The translations under genes were made by a program, and so were the position numbers. From Verrucomicrobiales bacterium (GTDB taxonomy: Bacteria > Verrucomicrobiota > Verrucomicrobiia > Verrucomicrobiales > DEV007), in contig JARGNG010000038.1 in the NCBI GenBank assembly GCA_029213265.1, positions 1 through 45,038 of the forward strand: a stretch of 45,038 bases of DNA, in the 5' to 3' direction. How positions within the stretch are numbered: position 1 is the stretch's first letter; each line of letters opens with the position of its first letter. The notes under the pieces are model-generated. The model was not told the DNA's origin and did no database searches. It worked only from the letters and a program-made list of their open reading frames with translations. This document shows positions 8,334-19,477 of the stretch, one piece after another.

Positions 8334-8395
8334 CCGCGCTCCCGGCAAGCCCCTGATTCACAATCTTCCGGGATTTCTTTTCTTCCAAACATTTC

Positions 8396-9871
8396 ATGGA
8401 CCTTATTATCTCCGCCCTCCGCTTCATCGGCATCATCATTCTGGTGCTCATGGTCTTCAACCTGATGATCATTGTTCACGAGTGGGGACACTTTCTCGCA
8501 GGGCGCTGGCGCGGGCTCTACATTGACCGTTTCCAGATCTGGTTCGGGAAACCGCTTTGGAAGAAGACCTACAACGGCGTGCAATACGGCCTCGGATCGA
8601 TTCCGGCCGGAGGATTCGTTTCTCTTCCGCAGATGGCTCCGATGGAGAGCATCGAGGGATCCGTCGAAGGGGAAGAGCCCCAGAAAGATCTTCCTCCGAT
8701 CTCGCCGCTCGACAAAATCATCGTCGCGTTTGCAGGGCCTCTCTTCAGCTTCCTGCTCGCCGTGGTTTTTGCCTGCGTCGTTTTCGTAGTGAAAAAGCCG
8801 GTCAGCGAAGCGGTCGGAACCACGACCGTCGGAGCCGTCGAAAAGGGTTCTCCTGCGGAAAAGGCGGGCATCCAGCCGGGGGACAAAATCACTTTCGTGG
8901 ACGGAAAGGAAGTGCAGAAATTTACGGGTATGGATCGCTCGATTATGTGGACGATCATTTCGAGCGATAATCAGAACATCGAAGTCGACCTCGAGCGGCC
9001 CGGAAAAGGCAAGATGACATTGACCGTTGAGCGGCCTGCCGAAGCGGAGGTGGCAGAGGTCAAAGGCGGATGGTTCAAGAAGACATGGGCCTATCTCAGC
9101 AGTCGGCCACCCCTGCGAACGATCGGTGTCTATCCTCAGGTCTCTCCGGTGGTCGGGCGAATGCTGGAAAACAGTCCCGCCGAACTCGCCGGTTTGAAAA
9201 CCGCAGACGTCATCAAAAGCATCAACGGCACCGAAGTGGCGACGCCTCAGGATGTAATTAAATTTCCCTTCCAGGCAGGGCAGGAAGTGAATTTGACCGT
9301 TCTCCGCCATGACAAGCCGGTCGAGGTGAAGATCACCCCCCGGGTTCCCGAGGTCGACGGCACGAAGCCCTTGATCGGCGTGACCTGGGATCAGGACGGC
9401 ATTCGCACACTGGTTCGGGAAAATCCGATCACCCAGGTCGTGAACAGCTTCAACTCGATCGTCCGCACTCTGAAAGCGGTCTTTTCTCCGAAGTCGGATG
9501 TCAAAGCAGGTCACCTCAGCGGTCCCGTCGGAATTATGGGCCTCTACTACGACCTCTTTCAGCATTCTGAAGGATGGCGTCTCGCCCTCTGGTTCAGCGT
9601 CCTTCTGAACGTAAACCTCGCCATTCTCAACCTGCTTCCTTTTCCCGTGCTCGATGGTGGTCACATCGTCATGGCAACGGTCGAATGGGTCGGCAAGCGT
9701 CCTATCCCCTTCAAGGTTCTCGAAGTGGTGCAGACAGCCTTTGTTCTGTTTCTGTTAGGATTTATGGCCTTTGTCACTCTGAAAGACGTCGGGGACAGGG
9801 TCCCCAACGGGGAAGCGGTCGACGAACAAAAAGTTCCCAAGTTCCTTCCCCTCGAAAAAGACGCAGCCTGA
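8396..9871 (+). CDS. rseP: RIP metalloprotease (site-2 protease, RseP type)
   Basis: 491 residues. The zinc site is HEWGH at 28-32 in the first membrane helix and LDGGH at 419-423 near the C-terminus, the two hallmarks of M50 intramembrane proteases. Two PDZ domains are visible between the second and third membrane segments, at about 140-210 (EKGSPAEKAGIQPGDKI) and 245-315 (ENSPAELAGLKTADVI). RseP cuts anti-sigma factors and signal peptide remnants within the inner membrane. An acidic insert (about 80-100) follows the GGFV strand. The gene is followed after 20 bases by ispG, so the two are very likely cotranscribed. In many PVC and other bacteria rseP sits beside genes of the MEP pathway, often dxr; here the partner is ispG. 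Confidence 0.95.
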   Translation: MDLIISALRFIGIIILVLMVFNLMIIVHEWGHFLAGRWRGLYIDRFQIWFGKPLWKKTYNGVQYGLGSIPAGGFVSLPQMAPMESIEGSVEGEEPQKDLPPISPLDKIIVAFAGPLFSFLLAVVFACVVFVVKKPVSEAVGTTTVGAVEKGSPAEKAGIQPGDKITFVDGKEVQKFTGMDRSIMWTIISSDNQNIEVDLERPGKGKMTLTVERPAEAEVAEVKGGWFKKTWAYLSSRPPLRTIGVYPQVSPVVGRMLENSPAELAGLKTADVIKSINGTEVATPQDVIKFPFQAGQEVNLTVLRHDKPVEVKITPRVPEVDGTKPLIGVTWDQDGIRTLVRENPITQVVNSFNSIVRTLKAVFSPKSDVKAGHLSGPVGIMGLYYDLFQHSEGWRLALWFSVLLNVNLAILNLLPFPVLDGGHIVMATVEWVGKRPIPFKVLEVVQTAFVLFLLGFMAFVTLKDVGDRVPNGEAVDEQKVPKFLPLEKDAA

Positions 9872-9891
9872 AAGAGCGTTGATCGCCCTTC

Positions 9892-11679
<1,788 letters not shown>

Positions 11680-11703
11680 AAGACGGGTTGGATCACCACT
11701 CGA

Positions 11704-14700
11704 TCAGGATCGCACCCAGGAGACGACCGCATCCACTTCGGTGAACTCATCCGAGACCCGGTAGGAACTTCCCGCTTCCAGGGTAATTCGCTGCCCATTG
11801 GCTCTCCGAACCTCGAGATGAAGAGGACGGTCTCCGGGAAACTGCTGCGCCGCTTCCTGAATCAGGTCAAGAGCCGAGCTGGTATCGCGGACCGAGTCGA
11901 GTTGCAGCAAAACCGGAATCGCAAAGGGAGGCGCGTCGTGGTGGCCGTTGGAACTGTTTCCATTGGTGTGGCCGTTCGACCCGGCGTGACCATGAACAGG
12001 ATTCGGTGCCTGACTTGCCCCTGTCGAGGACGGCCCTCCGGCCACCGGTCCGCGGGGATCGACCGAAATCTGAACCGCATTGGGATCGGGCTTGATCTCG
12101 GTGATGTCATCCGCCGTCAATCGATTCTCATCGGAGCGGTTGTCCTGCTCGATCTTTGCCTTCAGCTCGATGACACTTCCCTTGTTGAGGATCTGATTGC
12201 ACTTCTGGAAGGTCTCGTTCCAGACCATAACCTCTGAACTCCCCGTAAAATCCTCCACGAGAAGAATCGCGAAGGGCTTTCCTTCCCGTTTCGTGTACTT
12301 CACCGTGGCTTCCGAAATCAATCCGGCGAAGCGCTGGTTCCGCTTGCCGGGTTTCATTCCGGCGAGGTCCCCAATATTCAGGTAGTTGCCCTTTTCGAGC
12401 ATGCTTCGAAACTCGTCGAGCGGGTGACCCGTTACATAGAATCCGAGCAGGTCCTTTTCGTGGGTCAGATATTCCCGCTGATTCCATTCCACTCTTTCCT
12501 CTTCGATCACGTCCGGAGCGGGAGCGGCTGTCATCAGCTCATTCATATCAAAGAGCGAGGTCTGCCCGCTGGCACGGTCTTTCTGCGCGGCACTGGATCC
12601 GGCAATGACCTGGCCGACCCGGGAAAACATTTCATCCCGGCGCTCCATCGTGAAATCGAAGGCACCGGCCTTGATGAGGTTTTCCAGAATCTTCCGGTTC
12701 ACTGACTTGGTGTCGAGACGACTCGCAAACTCTTCCAGAGATTTAAACTCCCCGTTTTCTTCGCGCTCCTGGATGGCGGTTTGCATCGCGGCACCCCCGA
12801 CGTTTTTAATCGCGGAAAGACCGAAGCGAATCGCCTTTCCTCCGTCCGGTTTCGTTTCGGGAGCAAACTTCAGAAAACTGCGATTCACATCCGGCGCGAG
12901 GATGTCGATCCCCATGCGCTGACACTCCGCAACAAAAATGGAGATCTTGTCCATGTTGTTGATCTCGTTACTGAGAACGCCCGCCATGAACTCGACCGGG
13001 TAGTTCGCTTTCAGGAACGCGGTGTGATAACTGATCAGACCGTAGGCGGCCGAGTGCGATTTGTTGAAACCGTAGCCGGCGAATTTCTCCAGCAAGTCAA
13101 AGATGTCGTTCGCCTGTTTCTCCGGAATCTTGTTCACCCGGTCACAGCCCTCGACGAACTTCTTCCGCTGTTTGATCATCTCGGAAACCTTCTTTTTACC
13201 CATGGCACGACGGAGAAGGTCCGCCTCACCGAGTGAGTACCCACCGAGCAGGTTGGCGGCCCGCTGCACCTGCTCCTGGTAGATCAAAATCCCGTAGGTT
13301 TCCTTGCTCGCCTCCTCGAGAAGCGGATGAAGGTACTGAACCTTTTTCTTCCCTTTCTTCCGGTCAATGAAATCGGGGATCAGGTCCATCGGTCCCGGAC
13401 GATAGAGTGCGATCAGGGCGATGATGTCCTCGATCCGGTTCACATCGAACTGGCGACAGAGGTTCATCATCCCGCCGGATTCCAACTGGAACACCGCCGT
13501 CGTCTCCCCCCGGTTCAGCAACTCAAAGGTCGGCTTGTCGTCGTAGCCCTCATTGTCGAGTTCGAAGTCGGGAGTGTGCACATGAATCAGGTCCATCGCA
13601 TCCTGGATCACAGTCAGGGTCTTGAGACCGAGAAAGTCCATCTTCAGCATCCCGACATCAGTCAGCGGACTCATCGCATACTGAGTCACGACCTCGCCCT
13701 CTTTACCCCGCGTCAGCGGAATGTGGTCGGACAACTCGCTGTCACCGATGACGACACCGGCCGCGTGAATTCCGGTTCCGCGGGTCAGGCCCTCGAGGAA
13801 CATCGAGGTCTTCCACAGCTCCGCTGCTGTCGGATTGTGCTCCAACTCTTCCCGAAGCTCCGGATTCTTTTTCTTCGCATCGGCAAGCGTGATGTTGAGC
13901 TCATTCGGGATCATTTTCGCCATGCGATCCCCCTCCGTGAAGTTCATCCCCATAACCCGGGCAACGTCACGAACGACACTTTTCGCTCCGAGCGTTCCGA
14001 AGGTGATAATGTGGGAAACGGCGCGCTCGCCGTACTTTCGGCGCACATACTCGATCACCTCAGGACGCCGGGTCTGGCAAAAGTCAATATCAATATCGGG
14101 AGGAGAGACACGTTCCGGATTGAGGAATCGCTCGAAAATCAGCCCGAAGCGAATCGGGCAAATGTCTGTGATCCCGAGCACATACGCCACAATCGAGCCC
14201 GCCGCCGAACCACGACCGGGACCCACCGGAACGCCGTTGTCCTTCGCCCACTTCACAAAGTCCCAGGTGATGAGGAAATAGGAAACAAAGCCCATTTTCT
14301 CCATGACCCCGATTTCGTAATCGAGGCGGGTGCGCAGTTCCTCGTCCGTATCAGCCCTCTCGCCGTAGCGCCAGATCAGACCTTCGTAACAAACCTTTCG
14401 AAAGTAAGCCTCGCGCGGGGTGCCGTCCGGAGAATCGAACTGCGGGTATTTTTCCGAGCTGGTAGCGTCGAGGTGAATGTCGACATTGCACATCTGTGAG
14501 ATGTGATAGGTATTTGCGATCGCGTCGGGAAGCTCCTTGAAGAGCTTTCGCATCTCGTTGGAAGTTTTGAAATAGACCTCCGGAGAATATTTCATGCGGT
14601 TCTCGTCCATAAGAAGAGAACCTGTGCCGATGCAGATCATGACGTCATGGGCATCGTGATCGGCTCGATTGAGAAAGTGAACGTCATTCGCCGCGACGAG

Positions 14701-15348
14701 ACCGAGATCGAACTCCTTTCCAAACTCCGCCATCTGACGGGTGCAGAGCGCCTGCTCAGAAAAGCCGTGGTCATGCACTTCGAGAAAGAAATTTTCCCGC
14801 CCGAAAATATCAACAAATTCGCCGATGCTCTGGCGGGCCTTGGCGAGATCTTCGTTCTGAATGAACTGATTGACCTCCCCGTTGATGCATCCGCTCAGGC
14901 AAATGAGTCCTTCGGAATACTCCGCGAGCGTCTCCTTATCAATCCGGGGCTTGTAGTACATGCCCTCGAGATGGCCGATCGAGGTCAGCTTCATCAGGTT
15001 GGCATAGCCCTGATTCGTCGCCGCAAGCAGAGTGATGTGGGAATTCCGCTTCTTCTTCTTCGCCCCGACTGCAACCGGCTCGGCCTTTTTGTCGGTCAGC
15101 TTCACCCCCGGAGGCGTGAGGTAGGCCTCGCAGCCAATGATCGGTTTCACGGCAAAATCGCTGCCTTCCGTCGCCCTGGCCGCCTGGTAGAAGTCAATTG
15201 CCCCGAAAATATTGCCGTGATCGGTCATCGCCACCGCCGGCATCTTGCATCGCTGCGCCTTTTTGATCAGGTCCTTGATCCGCACCGCCCCGTCAAGAAG
15301 CGAGTATTCAGTGTGCAAATGCAGGTGGATAAAGGGATCGGCGGGCAT
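11704..15348 (-). CDS. dnaE: DNA polymerase III alpha subunit
   Basis: 1214 residues from ATG 15348, chosen because MPADPFIHLHLHTEYSLLDG is the normal N-terminus; the open frame extends upstream but that part is low-complexity and unlike the family. In order: PHP domain (HLHLHTEYSLLDG, MTDHGNIFGA), polymerase palm and fingers (VGPGRGSAAGS, FLNPERVSPPDIDIDF with the catalytic aspartates), tandem helix-hairpin-helix, and an OB-fold (RFAGLISEATVKYTKREGKP). A C-terminal segment of about 120 residues follows, containing an Asn/Gly/His-rich linker. It is the replicative polymerase core. It is transcribed on the strand that would be leading if replication starts near 30.7 kb. Confidence 0.95.
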   Translation of the reverse strand: MPADPFIHLHLHTEYSLLDGAVRIKDLIKKAQRCKMPAVAMTDHGNIFGAIDFYQAARATEGSDFAVKPIIGCEAYLTPPGVKLTDKKAEPVAVGAKKKKRNSHITLLAATNQGYANLMKLTSIGHLEGMYYKPRIDKETLAEYSEGLICLSGCINGEVNQFIQNEDLAKARQSIGEFVDIFGRENFFLEVHDHGFSEQALCTRQMAEFGKEFDLGLVAANDVHFLNRADHDAHDVMICIGTGSLLMDENRMKYSPEVYFKTSNEMRKLFKELPDAIANTYHISQMCNVDIHLDATSSEKYPQFDSPDGTPREAYFRKVCYEGLIWRYGERADTDEELRTRLDYEIGVMEKMGFVSYFLITWDFVKWAKDNGVPVGPGRGSAAGSIVAYVLGITDICPIRFGLIFERFLNPERVSPPDIDIDFCQTRRPEVIEYVRRKYGERAVSHIITFGTLGAKSVVRDVARVMGMNFTEGDRMAKMIPNELNITLADAKKKNPELREELEHNPTAAELWKTSMFLEGLTRGTGIHAAGVVIGDSELSDHIPLTRGKEGEVVTQYAMSPLTDVGMLKMDFLGLKTLTVIQDAMDLIHVHTPDFELDNEGYDDKPTFELLNRGETTAVFQLESGGMMNLCRQFDVNRIEDIIALIALYRPGPMDLIPDFIDRKKGKKKVQYLHPLLEEASKETYGILIYQEQVQRAANLLGGYSLGEADLLRRAMGKKKVSEMIKQRKKFVEGCDRVNKIPEKQANDIFDLLEKFAGYGFNKSHSAAYGLISYHTAFLKANYPVEFMAGVLSNEINNMDKISIFVAECQRMGIDILAPDVNRSFLKFAPETKPDGGKAIRFGLSAIKNVGGAAMQTAIQEREENGEFKSLEEFASRLDTKSVNRKILENLIKAGAFDFTMERRDEMFSRVGQVIAGSSAAQKDRASGQTSLFDMNELMTAAPAPDVIEEERVEWNQREYLTHEKDLLGFYVTGHPLDEFRSMLEKGNYLNIGDLAGMKPGKRNQRFAGLISEATVKYTKREGKPFAILLVEDFTGSSEVMVWNETFQKCNQILNKGSVIELKAKIEQDNRSDENRLTADDITEIKPDPNAVQISVDPRGPVAGGPSSTGASQAPNPVHGHAGSNGHTNGNSSNGHHDAPPFAIPVLLQLDSVRDTSSALDLIQEAAQQFPGDRPLHLEVRRANGQRITLEAGSSYRVSDEFTEVDAVVSWVRS

Positions 15349-15665
15349 GGCTGTGCGGAACGGGAAAGGGGGGAGCGGGAACGACGGAAAAACAGCGGAC
15401 CCGCAGGGACGGCCCACCATCATAAAGAATGACGGAATGGAGGCAAGAAGATGTGAGGGAAAAGGGTCGGTTTTTGCATGATTTCCGCCTCCTAAACCTG
15501 GAAGCAAAGGCATCGCCAAAATCAATCCGGTTTCCGGCGAGTCCTTTTCCATCAGGTCTTAAAGCGGAACGGAAAAACTTCGACTTGGCAATCCGTGGAA
15601 AATTCTATCAAGGTGGAAGCATCAAATCAGGAATCACAGGCAGTAGGTTTCGAACCGGACTCTGG
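15349..15665. other. divergent intergenic region, 317 bases
   Basis: It lies between the dnaE start and the lipoprotein start. No conserved coding frame or structured RNA is seen. A weak promoter-like pair for the plus strand is TTGGCA (15585-15590) and TATCAA (15606-15611), with only a 15-base spacer. GGTGGAAG (15612-15619) follows it. Confidence 0.3.
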
Positions 15666-16529
15666 ATGAGTGCCGCAATAGCTTCAGCCGGTTTCCTCAC
15701 CGGCTGCGTCACCTGCTGCCCTCCGGAAAAGAAGACCGCCGACGACGAGCTCTGCTTCCGGAAAACGACAATCGCACTTCCCTCCGGCGTTCCCTGCCCC
15801 GCCTGGCACACGCGATCTCCCGGAAAACCGGTTTTGCTTCTCCATGCCCTCAACGGGATCAGTCCATCGACTTTGGGACTCGCCCTTGAGATGGAACGCT
15901 GGGGCTACCGGGTCTATGTGCCGAGCCTCTATGGCGATCTCATCGAGGGGGAATTCGCCTATGGCTACGATGATGCTCTCGCTGCCGCAAAGTTCATCCG
16001 GGAAGATCCGCGCTGGAACCTCTACGACCTCGACACGGGCGCCGGCCCCGTTTTCGAGGATGTCCGGGCCATGGTTCGTTTTGTAAGCCGACGCGAGGGA
16101 GGCCGATCGATCACCGTGATAGGCAATTGCCTGACAGGAAGCTTTCCGCTCGCGCTCATGGATGAACCCGCAGTGGAAACAGGCGTTCTCGCCCAACCGG
16201 CGATGCCCCTTTTGACCACCCCACAGGTTCTTCTGCGCATCCCCCAGAAGAAAGAAATTCGACGCTCAACCGGCCTGTCCTCCGTTCAATGGGAACGAAC
16301 CATCGCCGCACTTCACCGCCATCCTGAAAAACGGCTGATCGGATTTCACTACCGCAACGATCCGCTCGCTCCGATTGGCAAATTCGACAGGATCCGCGAA
16401 CGACTTTCTGCGGAAAACCTCGGAGACCGCTTTCACGCTTTTGTTCTCGCTCCGACCGGAATGTTCTATGCGAAGAAACGTCCCGGTTGGGTAACCGGTG
16501 GCCAACTGATCAACAGACCACGCTGCTGA
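15666..16529 (+). CDS. dienelactone hydrolase-like lipoprotein, C-terminus frameshifted
   Basis: The start at ATG 15666 gives a lipoprotein signal with lipobox LTGC (Cys14). As written the protein has 287 residues. It is an alpha/beta hydrolase of the dienelactone hydrolase type: nucleophile Cys155 in GNCLTGS instead of serine, and acid Asp232 in RNDPLAP. The final ten or so residues (QLINRPRC) look wrong for the family. A -1 shift near 16480-16515 continues as QTTLLTPHSTIINPVTKED and then RTWFRERLREALAK, stopping at 16615. That tail supplies the expected catalytic His in PHST and a normal terminal helix, giving about 316 residues. A missing base around 16514 is the simplest explanation. It is predicted to be anchored to a membrane; the substrate is unknown. 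Confidence 0.7.
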   Translation: MSAAIASAGFLTGCVTCCPPEKKTADDELCFRKTTIALPSGVPCPAWHTRSPGKPVLLLHALNGISPSTLGLALEMERWGYRVYVPSLYGDLIEGEFAYGYDDALAAAKFIREDPRWNLYDLDTGAGPVFEDVRAMVRFVSRREGGRSITVIGNCLTGSFPLALMDEPAVETGVLAQPAMPLLTTPQVLLRIPQKKEIRRSTGLSSVQWERTIAALHRHPEKRLIGFHYRNDPLAPIGKFDRIRERLSAENLGDRFHAFVLAPTGMFYAKKRPGWVTGGQLINRPRC

Positions 16530-16673
16530 CGCCGCATTCGACGATCATCAATCCCGTGACGAAAGAGGATCGAACCTGGTTCCGGGAGCGGCTCCGGGAA
16601 GCACTCGCGAAATAGCGAAGGGCGCCGGCACGGGAGGGGCCATCTCCGCATCGCCCGCTTCGCAGAACAAAGG

Positions 16674-19400
16674 CTACCCTGTCGTTCTCAGCCCGCTCGC
16701 GATCGCACTGATCGAAAAAATCAGCGGTCTCGGCAACTCGTCCTGGTCCGATCCATTCCGCCATTCGTGCAGCAATTCCACCTGTTGTCGATGCAGAAGG
16801 CCAAGAGGTTTTTCACGCAATGCCAAGGTCTTCGCATACCGGGGGCGGCGTTCCTCGATGGGCTTGGGGAACAGGTCCGCAAGCCGGGCCGTAGCCAGAC
16901 CAAATTCCGTTTCAATCCGCCCCATCAGGGCGGAACGCACTGCTTCGTCATCGACGAGGGACGCATAACTGCGCATTAGATCGAGATTGGCACTAAAGAG
17001 ATTTGTTTCCACCCCCGTGAAGACATACCGGGCAAAAGTCGAACCGCCAATCGTCTCTGCGAGGCGGTCAAAGTCGTTGGGTGCGTTGGTCCGCAAAGCT
17101 TCGAGAGCGCTTCCCGCGCCATACCATCCCGGAAGGTAAAAACGCGCCTGGGTCCAACTGAAAACCCAGGGGATCGCCCGCAGATCGGCGAGGCTCCCTC
17201 CGCCGGTCCGGCGCGAAGGGCGCGAACCCATCTGCGTCAGCTCGAGAGCATCGATTGGTGTCGCTTTCCGATAAAAGGCCATGAAGCCATCCGCCTCCAG
17301 CAATTCGCGATAGGCGGCACGGCTCGCTTTCGACAAGTCCGGAAACAGATCGAGGCCGGGATCTTCCGGAACATCCTTCCGTAAATGATTCACCGTCGTG
17401 CGGGTCACGGTGGCCTCAAGACTCTCGAGGTGATAGGCGGCATTGTCTGGATAGGCGTACTTTCTCGCGATCGTTTCGCCCTGTTCGGTCATCCGGAAAT
17501 CACCTCCGAGGCTCCCATGAGGAAGCGCCCGCATGAACCAGTTCGTCGGTCCCGCCCCACGGCTGATCGTCCCCCCTCTGCCGTGAAAGTAGCGGAAGGT
17601 AACGCCGTGCCGGTTTCCCACCTCGGTAATCGCCTCCTGACCGGAACGCAATCCCCATTGGCTCGCGAGAATACCGCCGTCCTTGTTGCTGTCACTGTAC
17701 CCCAGCATGATCTGCTGGGTCGGTTTGTCAGGGTCAGTGGTCACGGCAAGATTCCGCAGCGTCACGGGATGGGAAAGAAAGGCGTCGACGATGTCAGGAG
17801 CATTCTCAAGATCATCGAGAGTTTCAAACAAGGGCACGACCTGGAGGGCACAGGTCAGCTTTCCGTCCCGCTCCACCGTGAGGCCTGCTTCGCGGGCAAA
17901 CAAATGAACGACCAGGAGATCGGACAACTGGCGGGTCATGCTGACAATCAAGGACCCGAGACCGGCTCCCCGTGTCCGGCGATGGTCCGCCAGAACCCGG
18001 TAGCAATCCCGAACCGCATCCGCCTCCGCTCCCGCCGACTGGTTCGGGTGCAGGAAGGGACGCGACGATTCCAACTCCTTCGAGAGAAATGCGACCCGCT
18101 CTTCCTCGGGCCAGGTAGCAAAGGACTTGCCTTTTTCCACGCCCGCCGCAGTCAGCAATTGCGAAACCGCCTCGTCATGGAATTCACTGTTCTGGCGCAC
18201 ATCCAGATCAGCGAGATGCAGGCCGAAGGTTTCCAGCTTGTTGGAAATCGGTTCCACAATTCTTGTCGCAAGACGATGAGCGCCAATCGCCTCGAGGGAG
18301 TCTTTCATCAGCTCCAGGTCTGATTGCAATTCCGCCGCCGTGATACTGTCGTCGGTTTCGAGGCGTGCCCGAAGCAGATATCCGAAAGCCCGCCAGGGCT
18401 CCTCGGGATTGCGACCAAGGATATACGCTCCTTCCGACCCGAGCGAACTCGCGATCGATTCAATCCGCTGCAGCAAAGCCTGCGATGCCGGGTGGGACGG
18501 AGCCGAAACCGTCAGCCGGTACGCGGCCACAGCCAATTCACGCCGATACAGTTTGATCGCTTGTCTCCGAAGCTCGGCAAGCGTATCCCGGGTTGTCGCA
18601 GCCGTGACAAAAGGATGCCCGTCCCGGTCTCCTCCGATCCAAAGACCAAACCGAATTTTGGGCCCTTCTCCGGCTCCCCGGAGAGTTTCCAAATCAAATC
18701 CGGCCAGTTGCCAGGCCCGGTCCAGTCGCTGATTTATTCGCTTCAGAGTGCCGGGGAAAACTTCGCGGAGATAGAAAAGTGCATTCCGCAGCTCCCGCTC
18801 CACGGTCGGCCGCTCGACGTGAATTTCCCCCGTATTCCAGAGGGCTTCGAGGGAAGTCAGAAATTCCTCTTTGGCCCGCTCCTTTTGAAAGGAAGTCTGT
18901 CCCTGCTGCCGGAGGCGCAGCAAACGATCATAAACACTGCGGTGTCTCTCGCGGACGCTGGGACGTTTCGCCTCGGTGGGATGAGCGGTGAAGACCGGCT
19001 CGACGCGCACTGATTTCATGGCGCCGGCGATCTGCTCCCCGGTGAACCCTTCCTTCTTCAGCGACATGAGACACCGGGGCCACAATCCTTTTTCCGCCTC
19101 CGGGCCAAGCACCGTTTCCCGCTCATGACGCGCTTCGAGAGAAACCCGTTCCTCCACCATATCGAGAAGCTGAAACGCGATCGAGTAGACTTCCGCGATA
19201 TCCTCCGCTTCGGTCAAATCAGCGGAGGCGGAATCATCCCCGACCCACGGAAGAATCGCCGCCAGATTTTCCTTCCCACCCGACTCCAGTACCTCACGCA
19301 GGTACAACATCATTTCGTGTACCTCTTCTTCGAGGGAGGCGAGGCCCCGGGACACAATTTCTTTTCCTGCGGAAGCGGAAGAAGGAGATGGATCAGACAT
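16674..19400 (-). CDS. ppc: phosphoenolpyruvate carboxylase
   Basis: 908 residues, a full-length bacterial PEPC. Catalytic motifs are intact: VFTAHPTEAKRPSV with His140, FGLWIGGDRDGHPF, GYSDSNKDGG, FHGRGGTISRGAGP, and a C-terminus ending SGLRTTG. The canonical end is GLRNTG, so the usual Asn is Thr here. PEPC carboxylates phosphoenolpyruvate to oxaloacetate, refilling the TCA cycle, and is cytosolic and normally under allosteric control. The gene lies 77 bases downstream of the sulfatase gene on the same strand and may have its own promoter. It converges with the frameshifted lipoprotein gene. Confidence 0.97.
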   Translation of the reverse strand: MSDPSPSSASAGKEIVSRGLASLEEEVHEMMLYLREVLESGGKENLAAILPWVGDDSASADLTEAEDIAEVYSIAFQLLDMVEERVSLEARHERETVLGPEAEKGLWPRCLMSLKKEGFTGEQIAGAMKSVRVEPVFTAHPTEAKRPSVRERHRSVYDRLLRLRQQGQTSFQKERAKEEFLTSLEALWNTGEIHVERPTVERELRNALFYLREVFPGTLKRINQRLDRAWQLAGFDLETLRGAGEGPKIRFGLWIGGDRDGHPFVTAATTRDTLAELRRQAIKLYRRELAVAAYRLTVSAPSHPASQALLQRIESIASSLGSEGAYILGRNPEEPWRAFGYLLRARLETDDSITAAELQSDLELMKDSLEAIGAHRLATRIVEPISNKLETFGLHLADLDVRQNSEFHDEAVSQLLTAAGVEKGKSFATWPEEERVAFLSKELESSRPFLHPNQSAGAEADAVRDCYRVLADHRRTRGAGLGSLIVSMTRQLSDLLVVHLFAREAGLTVERDGKLTCALQVVPLFETLDDLENAPDIVDAFLSHPVTLRNLAVTTDPDKPTQQIMLGYSDSNKDGGILASQWGLRSGQEAITEVGNRHGVTFRYFHGRGGTISRGAGPTNWFMRALPHGSLGGDFRMTEQGETIARKYAYPDNAAYHLESLEATVTRTTVNHLRKDVPEDPGLDLFPDLSKASRAAYRELLEADGFMAFYRKATPIDALELTQMGSRPSRRTGGGSLADLRAIPWVFSWTQARFYLPGWYGAGSALEALRTNAPNDFDRLAETIGGSTFARYVFTGVETNLFSANLDLMRSYASLVDDEAVRSALMGRIETEFGLATARLADLFPKPIEERRPRYAKTLALREKPLGLLHRQQVELLHEWRNGSDQDELPRPLIFSISAIASGLRTTG

Positions 19401-19477
19401 GGAGACAGCAAAGCCGGAGATCGCCCGCTGTCATCTCTTTTCGAATGCCAGTTTCGGCCCCTCGATTGCCGGATTGA

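Noticed and set aside
8267..9664. A 465-codon open frame on the minus strand opposite rseP.
   Set aside because: It is the shadow of rseP, which has complete HEWGH and LDGGH motifs; the antisense product is low-complexity and unlike any family. The same applies to long antisense frames opposite the isomerase, dnaE and ppc.
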